A stretch of DNA of 64,000 nt from Tissierella sp. (GCA_012735585.1 JAAYGX010000108.1:17197-81196); one strand, 5' to 3'; counted from the first letter of the stretch, positions 19,726-29,439 are shown. Program-made: numbers and translations. Notes: a model not told the origin generated them from the sequence alone.

Positions 19726-20367
19726 GTGGTGATTGATATACAGCTCAGTGAAAGGCAAGAAAGAATCATAGATATTGTAAAGAAGAATCAACCTATCACA
19801 GGTGAGGCTATAGCAAGTGAACTAAATCTAACAAGATCAACCATTAGACCAGATTTATCCATATTGACTATGTCAGGGATACTAGATGCTAGACCAAGGG
19901 TTGGATATTTTTTCACCGGCAAAACCGGACTAGGTATTGTATCTGATAAGATTGGCAGTATATTAGTTGATGATGTAAAATCAGTTCCAGTTGTTTTAGA
20001 TGAGTCTATTTCCATCTATGATGCCATAGTATTTATGTTTTTAGAGAATGTTGGGTCAATATATATTACAGATAATGGAATATTATCTGGGGTAATTTCA
20101 AGAAAAGACATTATAAGAACTGCAATGGGTGGGACCGATCTACATAAAGTTCCTGTTGGAGTTATAATGACTAGAATGCCAAACATCATATCTGTAAAGC
20201 CTAAGGATAGCTTATTAAGCGCGGCAAAAAAACTAATTGAGCATGAAATTGATAGTTTGCCAGTTGTTGAAGAGGTAGATGAGAGTAATAAAGAGTATAA
20301 AGTTATCGGAAGGATTACTAAAACCAATATTACTAGATTATTCGTAGAACTAGGCGATAATAATTAG
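19726..20367 (+). CDS. CcpN-like HTH-CBS transcriptional repressor
   Basis: A winged-helix N-terminal domain (ERQERIIDIV, then TGEAIASELNLTRSTIRPDL) is followed by two CBS domains. This is the layout of CcpN/YqzB, the repressor of gluconeogenic genes in Bacillus. It precedes the PPDK regulator gene, the conserved ccpN-yqfL pair. The start is unclear. GTG 19726 and 19729 lie within the likely ribosome site AGGTGGTG (19724-19731), and the properly spaced codon behind it is ATA 19738. About 209-213 residues. Confidence 0.88.
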   Translation: MVIDIQLSERQERIIDIVKKNQPITGEAIASELNLTRSTIRPDLSILTMSGILDARPRVGYFFTGKTGLGIVSDKIGSILVDDVKSVPVVLDESISIYDAIVFMFLENVGSIYITDNGILSGVISRKDIIRTAMGGTDLHKVPVGVIMTRMPNIISVKPKDSLLSAAKKLIEHEIDSLPVVEEVDESNKEYKVIGRITKTNITRLFVELGDNN

Positions 20368-20377
20368 GGGGGATATA

Positions 20378-21196
20378 ATGGATCCGCAAATTACTATTTA
20401 TGTTATGTCAGATTCCATAGGGGAAACTGGGGAATTAATAGCAAAAGCTGCAGTAAAACAATTTGTTCCTAGTAACTTTGAGATTAAAAGATATCCTTAT
20501 ATAGTAGGAAGAGAGCAGATAAAGGATATTTTCGATGATGCAAAAAAGCAAAAAAGCATAGTGATCTATACAACAGTTTCTGAAAGTAATAGGGACTATA
20601 TCATTAGCAAAGGAATAGAATATGATATCCCTACGATTGATGTGATGACACCTCCTATGGAAGCCTTAGAGAAGCAACTAGGATTTGAACCAAAAAGAGA
20701 ATCAGGAATAATCAGAAGACTAGATGAAAACTACTATAAAAAAGTAGAAGCAGTTGAATTTGCTGTTAAGTATGATGACGGAAAAGACCCTAGGGGAGTA
20801 GTTAAATCAGATATATGCCTGGTTGGAATATCAAGAACATCTAAAACCCCTTTAAGTATGTATTTAGCCAATAAATATTTAAAAGTGGCTAACATACCTT
20901 TGGTTCCTGAAGTACCACCACCAGCAGAACTGTTTGAAAAAGATAAAAATAGGGTCATAGGATTAGTAGCTAATCCATTAAAATTAAATGAAATAAGAAA
21001 AGAAAGACTAAAATCCCTTGGACTTGATTTTACGGCAAATTATGCAAATGTAGAAAGAATCAATCAAGAACTTAATTATTCAAAAGAAATAATGGAGAAA
21101 TTAGGGTGTATAGTCATAGACGTATCATACAGGGCAATAGAGGAAACAGCAAGTATAATTATGGAGCATGTAAAAAACAATTTTCCAAATAGATGA
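20378..21196 (+). CDS. ppsR: Pyruvate, phosphate dikinase regulatory protein
   Basis: The 272-residue protein is a DUF299 bifunctional kinase/pyrophosphorylase. It phosphorylates and dephosphorylates the active-site threonine region of PPDK (or PEP synthase). Visible motifs are YVMSDSIGETGE at the start and the P-loop-like GISRTSKTPLS. It sits 10 nt behind the CcpN-like repressor, so PEP metabolism appears regulated by both genes. The ribosome site is AGGGGGG. Confidence 0.93.
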   Translation: MDPQITIYVMSDSIGETGELIAKAAVKQFVPSNFEIKRYPYIVGREQIKDIFDDAKKQKSIVIYTTVSESNRDYIISKGIEYDIPTIDVMTPPMEALEKQLGFEPKRESGIIRRLDENYYKKVEAVEFAVKYDDGKDPRGVVKSDICLVGISRTSKTPLSMYLANKYLKVANIPLVPEVPPPAELFEKDKNRVIGLVANPLKLNEIRKERLKSLGLDFTANYANVERINQELNYSKEIMEKLGCIVIDVSYRAIEETASIIMEHVKNNFPNR

Positions 21197-21226
21197 AAAA
21201 GAAGTGTTGAAGAACACTTCTTTTTT
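21196..21226 (+). terminator. Terminator after ppsR
   Basis: Stem GAAGTGTT/AACACTTC with loop GAAG is followed by TTTTTT; A-tract on the left makes it usable in both directions. Confidence 0.85.
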
Positions 21227-21294
21227 ATGACCTAACACAATGAGCTCCAACATTAATGTACGACCTAGAAATAAAATATGGAGTCCTGGAGGGG

Positions 21295-21330
21295 CAAATT
21301 TATGTGAGCGATAGCGAGCGTATAAATTTG
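21295..21330 (+). repeat. Intergenic inverted repeat around GAGCGATAGCGAGC
   Basis: CAAATTTAT (21295-21303) and ATAAATTTG (21322-21330) are perfect arms around a GC-rich centre. This is unlike the AT-rich surroundings, and no T-run follows. The gap from 21227 to 21453 otherwise holds only a TATAAT-like element at 21401-21406. It may be a copy of a dispersed genomic element; no second copy is seen in this window. Confidence 0.4.
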
Positions 21331-21453
21331 TGATGCGTAACTGAGGGAATATGAAAATATTTTTTTAATAAAGAAGGACTTTTTAAACTTATGTTGTATA
21401 TATAATAATAAGAACCACCATAATATCTATTTATTTGAAATGGGGTTGGAAAT

Positions 21454-22467
21454 ATGATTATTAGATTACAAACAGAAAGATTAGAAAAAGAGATATTATC
21501 TACTTATGCAACACTCAGTGCTAATTCAAAAGGTAGAAAATTTGCTGAGAAAAAATGTGACATACGTACTGATTTTCAAAGAGATAGAGATCGAATTATT
21601 CATTCCAAAGCTTTCAGAAGACTAAAACATAAAACCCAAGTATTTGTTTCACCAGAGGCTGATCATTTTAGAACAAGACTTACTCATACCCTTGAAGTGG
21701 CACAAATCAGTCGAACTATAGCTATGGCCCTACGCTTAAATGAGGACTTAGTTGAGGCAATTTCCCTGGGACATGATTTAGGACATACCCCTTTTGGGCA
21801 TACTGGAGAAAGAGTACTTGATAGTCTTCATCCAAATGGTTTTAAGCACAATATTCAAAGTTTAAGAGTAGTGGATTTCCTAGAACACAACCATGATAGA
21901 GTGGGCTTAAATTTGACTTATGAAGTTAGAGAAGGTATAATGAAACATTCTGGGTATAATATAAGTACAACCCTTGAAGGACAAATAGTTAAGATTTCTG
22001 ATCGAATTGCATATATTAATCATGATATAGATGATGCAATAAGGGCAGGAATAATCCAGGAAAGGGATTTGCCTAAAGATTGTGTAGAAGTCTTAGGAAA
22101 TACCCATGGAGAAAGAATTAATACAATGATTTTAGACATAATAAATAATAGTTTTGATAAAAATACTATTTCATTGAGTGAAGAAATAGGTAGTAAAACT
22201 GGGAAGTTAAGAACATTTATGTTTGACAATGTATATTTAAATAGTAAAGCCAAGATTGAGGACGACAAGGCAGAATATATAATAAGGGAATTATTTAATT
22301 ATTATTTAGTGAATATAGATAAACTTCCCTTGGAATACCAGTCTTCTAAATTTGTAGAGACAACCATAGAAGATAGAATTTGTGATTATATAGCAGGAAT
22401 GACTGATAGATATGTATTAAGTTTATTTACCAATATTTTCCTACCAAAAGGTTGGGAAAAATTTTAA
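21454..22467 (+). CDS. dGTPase-like HD-domain triphosphohydrolase
   Basis: The 337-residue protein is a member of the deoxyguanosinetriphosphate triphosphohydrolase-like family. It opens with the FQRDRDRIIHSKAFRRLKH signature. The HD metal site is HTLEVAQ plus GHDLGHTPFGHTGE. These enzymes hydrolyse dNTPs to nucleoside and triphosphate; the specificity here is unknown. It precedes dnaG-rpoD, a common clostridial order. The ribosome site (GGGGTTGG) is weak. Confidence 0.9.
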   Translation: MIIRLQTERLEKEILSTYATLSANSKGRKFAEKKCDIRTDFQRDRDRIIHSKAFRRLKHKTQVFVSPEADHFRTRLTHTLEVAQISRTIAMALRLNEDLVEAISLGHDLGHTPFGHTGERVLDSLHPNGFKHNIQSLRVVDFLEHNHDRVGLNLTYEVREGIMKHSGYNISTTLEGQIVKISDRIAYINHDIDDAIRAGIIQERDLPKDCVEVLGNTHGERINTMILDIINNSFDKNTISLSEEIGSKTGKLRTFMFDNVYLNSKAKIEDDKAEYIIRELFNYYLVNIDKLPLEYQSSKFVETTIEDRICDYIAGMTDRYVLSLFTNIFLPKGWEKF

Positions 22468-22476
22468 TCAAAAAGA

Positions 22477-22501
22477 AGGATTTTCGTATTTTATGTCGAA
22501 T
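22477..22501 (+). promoter_or_regulatory. Sigma-H-like promoter before dnaG-rpoD
   Basis: AGGATTT (22477-22483), a 14-nt spacer and GAAT (22498-22501) match the sigma-H consensus (AGGA-N3, 12-14 nt, GAAT). The Bacillus dnaG-sigA operon also has a sigma-H promoter. Identification is by motif only. Confidence 0.55.
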
Positions 22502-22552
22502 ACTATTAAATGAGTAAATAAACTATTGGTAGGTGAATAAATAGGTGATAAT

Positions 22553-24364
22553 ATGACAACTTACATTAATGATGAGATAATTGATAAAGTCAAAGAAAGT
22601 AGTGATATAGTCGATATAATTTCAGGCTATATACAATTAAAGAAATCCGGCTCGAATTTTGTCGGTCTTTGTCCTTTTCATAATGAGAAGACGCCATCTT
22701 TTACTGTATCAGAATCAAAACAATATTTCCGTTGTTTTGGTTGTGGTGAAGGTGGGGATAGTATAGGATTTATTATGAAAAAAGAGAACTTGGATTTTGT
22801 TGATGCAATTAAGCTACTTGCGGACAAGTATAATATCCAAATTGAAGAAAAGAAAATAGATCATAAATTTGTTAGCGAAAAGGAAAGATTATATAATATT
22901 AATAAAGAAACAGCTAGATTTTTCTTAGACAATCTAGGAAATAGTCAAAAATCATTAGAATATTTAAGTAGAAGACAAATTGATTTAAAGACTATGAGGC
23001 AGTTTGGTTTAGGATATGCTCATGATAGCTGGAATAGTTTGCACAATCATTTGCTAAATAAAGGCTTTAAAAGTGAAGAAATTGCAAAGATTGGATTGAT
23101 TGGTAAGAAAAGTGGGAATACTGGATACTATGATAAGTTTAGAGATAGAATAATATTCCCAATAATAGATATAAGATCTAGGGTAATAGGTTTTGGTGGT
23201 AGAGTTATGAATGATTCTGTACCAAAATACTTAAACTCAAGTGATAGTATAATTTTTAATAAAGGTAACCATCTTTATGGATTGAATTTAGTCAGTAAAT
23301 ATTCAGATAAAAAAAAGATTCTTTTAGTTGAAGGATACATGGATGTAATATCTTTGTTTTCCAGTGGAGTAAATTATGCAGTGGCTAGTTTGGGTACAGC
23401 TTTAACTGAAAGACAAGCCAAGCTTTTAAAGAGATATGGCGAGGAGATTTATATATGTTATGATTCAGATACTGCTGGTACGAAGGCAACCCTAAGAGCA
23501 ATTGATATTTTAATTGAAGCCGACGTAAAACCAAGAATTATATTGCTACCAAATGGTATGGATCCTGATGATTATATAAAGAAAATGGGTAATATAGAGT
23601 TTAACAAACTATTTGTAAAATCTTTAAACCATATTGACTATAAGATTAATATTGCCAAAACTAAATACAATTTGGATTCAATAGAAGATAAGATACAGTT
23701 TACATTAGAAGTATCTAAAATTATTAAATCCCTTAAAAGCCCTGTAGAACAAGATGCTTTCATAAAAAAAATCTCAGGGGATACAGGTATATCTGTAGAG
23801 GCAATAGAGGCAGAAGTTAAAAGTAAAAAATACAATAATAGGCCTAATGATAAGTTTAAAGGTCAAAAACCTAATATTAGTCCAGTAAAAGCAAAAATTA
23901 CTTCTGGAAATCTAAAGGCGGAAGTAGACTTACTTTTACTTATGATAGAAGACAAAGATTATTTTCACTTAATCAATGATTCCTTAGAATTGGAGGATTT
24001 TTCAAGTAATGAATATAAAAAAATATATGAAATTATAAAAAATCAATATTTGGACAAAACTACAATAGACATTGATAGTATTGTAGAAATCTATTCTAAA
24101 GAAACATCAGACAATGAGATGTTGAACACATTAAAAATGAATAATATTAATTACCAATCAACGAAGATAGAGCAGATAATCAAGGATTTAATCAATACTT
24201 TGATTTATAATAAATTAGAGGTAAAAAGAAAAGAAATAATTGATAAGATATCAATATTAGAAAAAAAAGATAACAGAAATAATGAAGAAAATGAAATGTT
24301 TATCAATTACTGTATGGAACTGACCAAGTTAAATAATGAAATTAATATAATCAGGCACGAGTGA
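22553..24364 (+). CDS. dnaG: DNA primase
   Basis: The 603-residue primase makes RNA primers at the replication fork. An N-terminal CHC2 zinc finger is present ([11 protein letters not shown] and [11 protein letters not shown]). The TOPRIM domain carries [12 protein letters not shown] and the DSDTAGTKA acidic motif. A C-terminal helicase-binding region follows. The ribosome site is AGGTGA. The stop overlaps the ribosome site region of rpoD. Confidence 0.96.
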   Translation: MTTYINDEIIDKVKESSDIVDIISGYIQLKKSGSNFVGLCPFHNEKTPSFTVSESKQYFRCFGCGEGGDSIGFIMKKENLDFVDAIKLLADKYNIQIEEKKIDHKFVSEKERLYNINKETARFFLDNLGNSQKSLEYLSRRQIDLKTMRQFGLGYAHDSWNSLHNHLLNKGFKSEEIAKIGLIGKKSGNTGYYDKFRDRIIFPIIDIRSRVIGFGGRVMNDSVPKYLNSSDSIIFNKGNHLYGLNLVSKYSDKKKILLVEGYMDVISLFSSGVNYAVASLGTALTERQAKLLKRYGEEIYICYDSDTAGTKATLRAIDILIEADVKPRIILLPNGMDPDDYIKKMGNIEFNKLFVKSLNHIDYKINIAKTKYNLDSIEDKIQFTLEVSKIIKSLKSPVEQDAFIKKISGDTGISVEAIEAEVKSKKYNNRPNDKFKGQKPNISPVKAKITSGNLKAEVDLLLLMIEDKDYFHLINDSLELEDFSSNEYKKIYEIIKNQYLDKTTIDIDSIVEIYSKETSDNEMLNTLKMNNINYQSTKIEQIIKDLINTLIYNKLEVKRKEIIDKISILEKKDNRNNEENEMFINYCMELTKLNNEINIIRHE

Positions 24365-24378
24365 GGGAGGTAGCACAA

Positions 24379-25524
24379 TTGGCTCAGAACACGAAGGATA
24401 ATGAAGCTAAATTAAAAGAAAAACAAGACCAAATAAAAAAATTGATTGCTAAAGGGAAGAAAACCGGTATTTTAACATATAAAGAAGTTATGGATACCTT
24501 AGAAGAAATTGATTTAAGCAGTGATGAAGTCGATGATATTTACCAAAGATTAGAGGATATGGGTATTGAAGTATCAGGTGAAAAAGAAGAAGAACTACTA
24601 TTGGATGATGATTTAGATAAGGATCTAGATGATGATGTAGTTGATGATGTGATTGAAGAAAGCAAGAAAGATGATCTTTCAGTACCTAAAGGGGTTAATG
24701 TAGATGACCCTGTAAGAATGTATTTAAAAGAAATAGGTAAGATTCCTCTACTTACAGGAAATGAAGAAGTTGAGTTGGCTAAAAGGATGGAAGAAGGAGA
24801 CGAAATCGCCAAGAAAAAGCTAGCTGAGGCAAATCTTAGGCTAGTTGTTAGTATAGCTAAAAGATATGTTGGTAGAGGTATGCTGTTCTTGGACTTAATC
24901 CAAGAGGGAAATTTAGGTCTTATGAAGGCTGTTGAAAAGTTTGAGTACAGAAAAGGATTTAAATTTTCTACCTATGCTACTTGGTGGATTAGGCAAGCCA
25001 TTACAAGGGCCATAGCCGATCAGGCACGAACTATTAGAATACCTGTTCATATGGTTGAAACCATAAACAAATTAGTCAGGGTGCAAAGACAATTAGTTCA
25101 AGAACTAGGCAGAGATCCAACCCCTGAAGAAATAGGTAAAGAAATGGACTTAGATGTTGAAAGAGTTAGAGAAATAATGAAAATTGCTCAAGAGCCAGTA
25201 TCCTTAGAAACACCAATTGGAGAGGAAGAAGACAGTCACTTAGGTGATTTTATTCCTGATGAGGATGTACTAGCACCAGCTGATGCTGCCACTTTTACTA
25301 TGTTAAGAGAGCAATTAATTGATGTGCTTGATACCTTAACTCCAAGGGAGCAAAAAGTCCTAAGATTGAGATTTGGTCTAGATGATGGCAGAGCAAGAAC
25401 CCTTGAAGAGGTAGGTAAAGAATTTGATGTTACTAGGGAGAGAATTAGACAAATTGAAGCTAAAGCTTTAAGGAAGCTAAGACATCCAAGCAGAAGTAAA
25501 AAATTAAAGGATTTTCTTGAATAA
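24379..25524 (+). CDS. rpoD: RNA polymerase primary sigma factor (sigma-A)
   Basis: The 381-residue primary sigma factor has region 1.1 and an acidic linker. Region 2 is classic: [19 protein letters not shown] and [17 protein letters not shown]. The region 4 helix-turn-helix is [21 protein letters not shown] chose TTG 24379 with GGGAGG at 24365-24370. The in-frame GTG at 24361 overlaps the dnaG stop and would place that site inside the gene. Confidence 0.96.
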   Translation: MAQNTKDNEAKLKEKQDQIKKLIAKGKKTGILTYKEVMDTLEEIDLSSDEVDDIYQRLEDMGIEVSGEKEEELLLDDDLDKDLDDDVVDDVIEESKKDDLSVPKGVNVDDPVRMYLKEIGKIPLLTGNEEVELAKRMEEGDEIAKKKLAEANLRLVVSIAKRYVGRGMLFLDLIQEGNLGLMKAVEKFEYRKGFKFSTYATWWIRQAITRAIADQARTIRIPVHMVETINKLVRVQRQLVQELGRDPTPEEIGKEMDLDVERVREIMKIAQEPVSLETPIGEEEDSHLGDFIPDEDVLAPADAATFTMLREQLIDVLDTLTPREQKVLRLRFGLDDGRARTLEEVGKEFDVTRERIRQIEAKALRKLRHPSRSKKLKDFLE

Positions 25525-25552
25525 AAGATTCGCATATTTATGCGAATCTTTA
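25524..25552 (+). terminator. Terminator after rpoD
   Basis: A 13-bp perfect stem AAAGATTCGCATA/TATGCGAATCTTT with a 2-nt loop directly follows the rpoD stop. The T-run is short, so efficiency is uncertain. Confidence 0.6.
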
Positions 25553-25581
25553 ATCATGTCCAATTGGAGGAGGTATTTTTC

Positions 25582-26280
25582 TTGGAGTTATCAAATAGAC
25601 TATTAGAAATTGTAAATTTTGTACCGAAGGGCTCATCTGTTGCGGATATAGGGACAGATCATGGATATATTCCTGTTTATTTAATTCAAAATAATATTAG
25701 TAAAAAAGTAATAGCCTCTGATATTAGTGCTGGCTCCTTAGATAAAACTATTGAATATGTCAATGATCTAGAACTTAATGATAAAAAATATCCCAAATTA
25801 GGTGATGGTCTAGATGTATTAAAACCCAACGAAGTAGATACGGTTATCATTGCTGGAATGGGTGGCATTCTTATTAGTAAAATATTGGAGAATAATAAAG
25901 AAATATCAAATACAATAGAGAACTTCATTTTCCAGCCTATGGTTGCCAGTAAAGAACTAAGACAGTATTTGACCAACAATGGCTATATTATAGTAGATGA
26001 AAGCTTGGCAAAAGAGGGCAGGAAGTTTTATGAAATTATATATGCCAAACGAGGAAAAAGTAATATCCAAAGGGATATTTATTACGAAATAGGTCTTAAA
26101 TTAATAGAAAATAATCACCCACTGTTAAAGAAGTTTCTTGAACATAAAAAAAATGAAATAAAAGAAATTATATCTAAACTAGGCAATAATGATTCTAATA
26201 ATACAAAATCCAGATATGAAGAGCTGAATAGAATTTTAGAAGAATATAAGGAGGTGGAAAAGGAAATTGATAGCAAATGA
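25582..26280 (+). CDS. trmK: tRNA (adenine-22-N1)-methyltransferase
   Basis: TrmK (YqfN family) methylates A22 of tRNA. The 232-residue protein has the SAM-binding motif ADIGTDHGYIPVYL and the later NPP-like region IIAGMGGILI. A C-terminal coiled coil follows (about 190-230). The start is TTG 25582 behind GGAGGAGG (25566-25573). Its 3' end overlaps the next gene by 14 nt. The rpoD-trmK-nif3 order is conserved in Firmicutes. Confidence 0.93.
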   Translation: MELSNRLLEIVNFVPKGSSVADIGTDHGYIPVYLIQNNISKKVIASDISAGSLDKTIEYVNDLELNDKKYPKLGDGLDVLKPNEVDTVIIAGMGGILISKILENNKEISNTIENFIFQPMVASKELRQYLTNNGYIIVDESLAKEGRKFYEIIYAKRGKSNIQRDIYYEIGLKLIENNHPLLKKFLEHKKNEIKEIISKLGNNDSNNTKSRYEELNRILEEYKEVEKEIDSK

Positions 26281-27064
26281 TATTATTAAAATCTTAGAAA
26301 AATGGGTACCTAAAAAGTTGATAGATAGCTGGGACAATACTGGGTTCCAAATAGGTAATCCAGATATAGAAGTTAGCAAAATCCTTATAGCATTGGATTT
26401 AGATGAAGATGTATTGAATAAAGCCATAGAAGAAAAGTTCCAAATGATCATTACACATCACCCAATAATATTTAAGCCACTTAAGAATTTAACAACAATG
26501 GACTATACTGGCAATATTATTTCCCAAGTTATTAAAAATGATATAGTAGTATATAATGCCCATAGTAACCTAGATTTGGCTGAAGGTGGTGTTAATGATA
26601 AATTAGCTGAAGTTCTAGGATTAAAGGATACATCACCAGTAACAATTGTAACCAAAGAAGATTTCCCGGAAAATAAAATTGGATATGGAAGAGTAGGTTT
26701 TGTAGATAGGATTGAACTCAATAAATACCTAGATATAATCAAGGCTAACCTGGATGCTTCCCATCTGATTGTATATGGGGATAAAAAGGATGATATAGAA
26801 AAAGTCGCTGTTTGTGGAGGAAGTGGTAGTGATTTTATCAAAGATGCGTACAAGCAGGGGGCAGATATCTATATTACAGGAGATATAAAGTATCATGATG
26901 CGGAGCTTGGATACCAACTAGGTCTTACAATAGTAGATGCAGGACATTTCAATACAGAAAAAATAATATTGCCAACTATAAAAGATTATCTAGAAAAAAA
27001 TCTAAATAACAAAATAGAAATAGAAGTTTTAATGGAGTCAAGTGTACCTCAATTTATATACTAA
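26267..27064 (+). CDS. Nif3-family dinuclear metal protein (YqfO type)
   Basis: The 265-residue NIF3 protein is often labelled GTP cyclohydrolase I type 2, but its physiological reaction is unsettled. Metal ligands are in ITHHPIIF, NAHSNLD and the C-terminal DAGHFNTE. The start is TTG 26267 with AAGGAGGTGG upstream, inside the end of trmK. It lacks the extra PII-like insert of long YqfO forms, which fits its length. Confidence 0.9.
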   Translation: MIANDIIKILEKWVPKKLIDSWDNTGFQIGNPDIEVSKILIALDLDEDVLNKAIEEKFQMIITHHPIIFKPLKNLTTMDYTGNIISQVIKNDIVVYNAHSNLDLAEGGVNDKLAEVLGLKDTSPVTIVTKEDFPENKIGYGRVGFVDRIELNKYLDIIKANLDASHLIVYGDKKDDIEKVAVCGGSGSDFIKDAYKQGADIYITGDIKYHDAELGYQLGLTIVDAGHFNTEKIILPTIKDYLEKNLNNKIEIEVLMESSVPQFIY

Positions 27065-27082
27065 GAATATGGAGGTAGTAAT

Positions 27083-27796
27083 ATGAAGCAATTAAAATTA
27101 GTCTGGGAGTTAGAGAAGTATAATGGTATTATAGATGAATGCAAAGTAGACCTTTCAAAATTAGAAAATTCCAATCGTCTTAAAAACATGAATAAAAGAA
27201 TGGTGGAATTAGATTCTAATATTAACCATGTAAGAGAAAGAATATTAGAAAATAATAAATCGACATCAAAATTTGAAAGATTATTGAAAGAATATGATTA
27301 CACAAAAATGAAACTAGAAGAAGATCTATATAGTGGAGAAATATCGGATATAAAACAATTGGAACAATTAAGCATGGATAAAGAAAAGACTTTTGAGTTA
27401 ATCGATGAGGTAGAATCAAAGATTCTAAAACTAATAGATGATAATGAAGTCTTAGAAGAGAACTATGGAGCTATAAGAAATGATTACGAGAAATTAAAAG
27501 GTGATATAGAAATTACAGAAAAGCAATTTAATGAATTAGTCCAGAAATTAAGAGCGGAAATCCATATAGCTGAACAAGAAAAAGATAAAGTCTTACCTAA
27601 AATAGATGGTAAAATACTTAAAAGATACGATACAACAAGGACAAAGAGAGGTAAAGGAATTGTCACAGTAAATGATGATATATGTGGAGGATGTAATGTA
27701 AGAATTCCTACATATCTCATGGTAGATATAAAGAAACAAACTGAAATAATTTATTGTGATTCATGCGGTAGACTCTTATACTATATGGAGAATTAA
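27083..27796 (+). CDS. Coiled-coil protein with C4 zinc ribbon
   Basis: The 237-residue protein is a long coiled coil (about 5-170) with a C-terminal zinc ribbon, CGGCNVRIP and YCDSCGRLLY. The type is seen beside nif3 genes across Firmicutes (zf-RING_7 family). No function is established; a nucleic-acid or protein-scaffold role is only suggested by the fold. The ribosome site GGAGG precedes the ATG. It ends the rpoD-downstream cluster. Confidence 0.88.
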   Translation: MKQLKLVWELEKYNGIIDECKVDLSKLENSNRLKNMNKRMVELDSNINHVRERILENNKSTSKFERLLKEYDYTKMKLEEDLYSGEISDIKQLEQLSMDKEKTFELIDEVESKILKLIDDNEVLEENYGAIRNDYEKLKGDIEITEKQFNELVQKLRAEIHIAEQEKDKVLPKIDGKILKRYDTTRTKRGKGIVTVNDDICGGCNVRIPTYLMVDIKKQTEIIYCDSCGRLLYYMEN

Positions 27797-27822
27797 TAGA
27801 GTGTCAAATATAAATAGTCTTA

Positions 27823-27866
27823 AAAAGCACAGTATATCTTATGTTTATAAGATGTATTGTGCTTTT
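27823..27866 (+). terminator. Bidirectional terminator between zinc-ribbon gene and araC
   Basis: A long stem AAAAGCACAGTATATCTTA / TAAGATGTATTGTGCTTTT (with wobble) is flanked by A and T runs on both sides. It serves the plus-strand gene and the converging minus-strand araC-like gene. Confidence 0.8.
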
Positions 27867-27867
27867 A

Positions 27868-28602
27868 TTATTTAAATATATAATCGGAATTTCCGTCTCT
27901 AAAAGAAGTAGGTGAAATTCCAGTTTGCTTCTTAAATTGATGAGTAAAGTAACTTTGGCTATTAAACCCTACTAATATGGCAATATCAAGAATGGATTTG
28001 TCAGAATTAGCTAGAAGTTATTTACTTTTTTCAATTCGAGTATGGGTTATATAAGTACTAAAGTTCATATTAGTCTCCATTTTAAATTTAGTACAAAAAT
28101 AACACCTACTTAAATTAACATGGTCTGATACCATATCTAAACTAATATCCTCGCCTAGATTATCATGGATATAATCAATAGCTTTCCTTATACAAATACT
28201 ATCTACAGAATTTTTATTATGCATTAATTGGGTTGAATATGCTTTAATCATCATTTTCCCAATTTTAATAAGCTCTACTTCGGAATTAGCTCTTTCTATT
28301 AATTTAGAAAAGGCATGATATTTTGCCTTTACACTATATGTAGAAACTCCTTTTTTAATCACACCATGACAAATCAATAGAGAAATAGATACTATATAAC
28401 TTTTTAAATATGCGATATTCTTACTGTCTAAAATATTATAAATAGTATTCTTCCTAATAAAATCCTCGTATAATTTTAAGGCTTTCTCCACTTCTCCGTT
28501 TAGAATATTTTCTACAATAGCAATTTCAAATTCATAAGTACCATGATACTCATCTATATTAGGCTTAGGATAGGAAAGGACGCCTATGTCTTTACTAAAC
28601 AA
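27868..28602 (-). pseudogene. AraC-family regulator interrupted by an in-frame TAA
   Basis: The minus-strand frame opens at TTG 28602 behind AGGGAGTG. It runs 194 codons, meets TAA at 28020-28018, and stays open in the same frame for 49 more codons to 27868. The part before the stop holds the first helix-turn-helix (ISLDMVSDHVNLSRCYFCTKF). The part after holds the second (KSILDIAILVGFNSQSYFTHQF). Joined, this is a 244-codon AraC-type protein. A single substitution explains the break. Its position opposite a Fur-controlled operon suggests it regulated that operon. A truncated product would have only half of the DNA-binding domain. Confidence 0.85.
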
Positions 28603-28621
28603 TTTTAATCACTCCCTTAAA

Positions 28622-28636
28622 TGAAAACCATTATCA
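28622..28636 (-). promoter_or_regulatory. Fur-like half-palindrome before the araC-like gene
   Basis: TGAAAACCATTATCA matches 13 of 15 positions of the 7-1-7 Fur pattern TGATAATnATTATCA. It lies about 20 nt before the araC-like start, which suggests iron control of the regulator too. Confidence 0.45.
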
Positions 28637-28749
28637 ATTAGATTATATAATAACATATTTTTAATAAAAAATGAATATAACAAAATATATTTATAAATAC
28701 CGAAATATAGTAAGAGAAAAGATTAATTATTTAAGGTATGATACTTATT

Positions 28750-28768
28750 GAGAATGATAATCATTATC
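28750..28768 (+). promoter_or_regulatory. Fur box of the flavodoxin/NifH-like operon
   Basis: GAGAATGATAATCATTATC differs at one base from the classic 19-bp Fur box. It overlaps the expected transcription start just downstream of a TATGAT -10 (28737-28742), so bound Fur should block transcription when iron is ample. Confidence 0.8.
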
Positions 28769-28786
28769 AATAAGGAGGAAGAATTT

Positions 28787-29293
28787 ATGAAGATGAGTAT
28801 AGTGTTTTCTTCACTAACTGGAAATACAAAGAAGGTTGCAGAAGAAATTTTACAAATTATGCCGAAAGGTACAGATATATATGATTTAAAAGAATTAGAT
28901 CATGGATTAGAAGATGAACTTTTGGTTTTAGGTTATTGGGTAGATAGGGCCAATCCCAATAAGGAGATGGTAGAGTTTATGGAAACCTTTAAAGATAAAA
29001 AGATAATTACATTTGGTACATTGGGGGCATATCCTGACTCAGACCATGCAAATGAGACAAAGGAAAATACAACCAATATATTAGAAAAGAACAATGAAGT
29101 TTTAGGAAACTTCCTTTGTCAAGGTAAGATCAATCCTAAGATCACTGAAATGTTCATGAAAGGCGGAGAAGGCAAGGTACATAAAATGACACCAGAACGA
29201 CTAAAGAGACACCAAGATGCAGCAAGTCATCCTAATGAGGAAGACTTTAACAATGCAAGAAATTTTGTGGAAAGTATATTGATGAATTTATAA
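28787..29293 (+). CDS. Flavodoxin (Flavodoxin_3-like)
   Basis: The 168-residue protein has an FMN phosphate loop SSLTGNTKK (8-16) and the segment GYWVDR (49-54) followed by FGTLGAYPDSDHA (76-88). These are features of the anaerobe-type Flavodoxin_3 family, which includes the BilS-like flavodoxins. It should carry electrons at low potential. It is the first gene after the Fur box, and the NifH-like reductase is next, so it is a plausible electron donor. ATG 28787 with AAGGAGGAA (28772-28780) is preferred to an upstream ATG at 28748 that lies in the Fur box. Confidence 0.88.
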   Translation: MKMSIVFSSLTGNTKKVAEEILQIMPKGTDIYDLKELDHGLEDELLVLGYWVDRANPNKEMVEFMETFKDKKIITFGTLGAYPDSDHANETKENTTNILEKNNEVLGNFLCQGKINPKITEMFMKGGEGKVHKMTPERLKRHQDAASHPNEEDFNNARNFVESILMNL

Positions 29294-29299
29294 GAGGAT

Positions 29300-29420
29300 A
29301 CTATTCACAGTCAATTTAATAGTGACAAAGCGAAAAAAGATAAAAACACACGCTTATGGTTCTGGAGTGAATATTGCTTCGTATTTTTATCATTTTTCTT
29401 GACATGGAGTAAATAGTAAC
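29300..29420. repeat. MITE-like imperfect palindrome inside the operon
   Basis: The gap between the flavodoxin and NifH-like genes is one large imperfect inverted repeat of about 120 bases. Outer arms pair TACTATT (29300-29306) with AATAGTA. Inner arms pair GACAAAGCGAAAAAAGATAAAAAC with the complement of GTATTTTTATCATTTTTCTTGAC. It encodes nothing visible. It resembles a miniature inverted-repeat element or a large mRNA hairpin. Only one copy is in the window. Confidence 0.45.
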
Positions 29421-29439
29421 AAAAAAAGGAGAAATTTAA

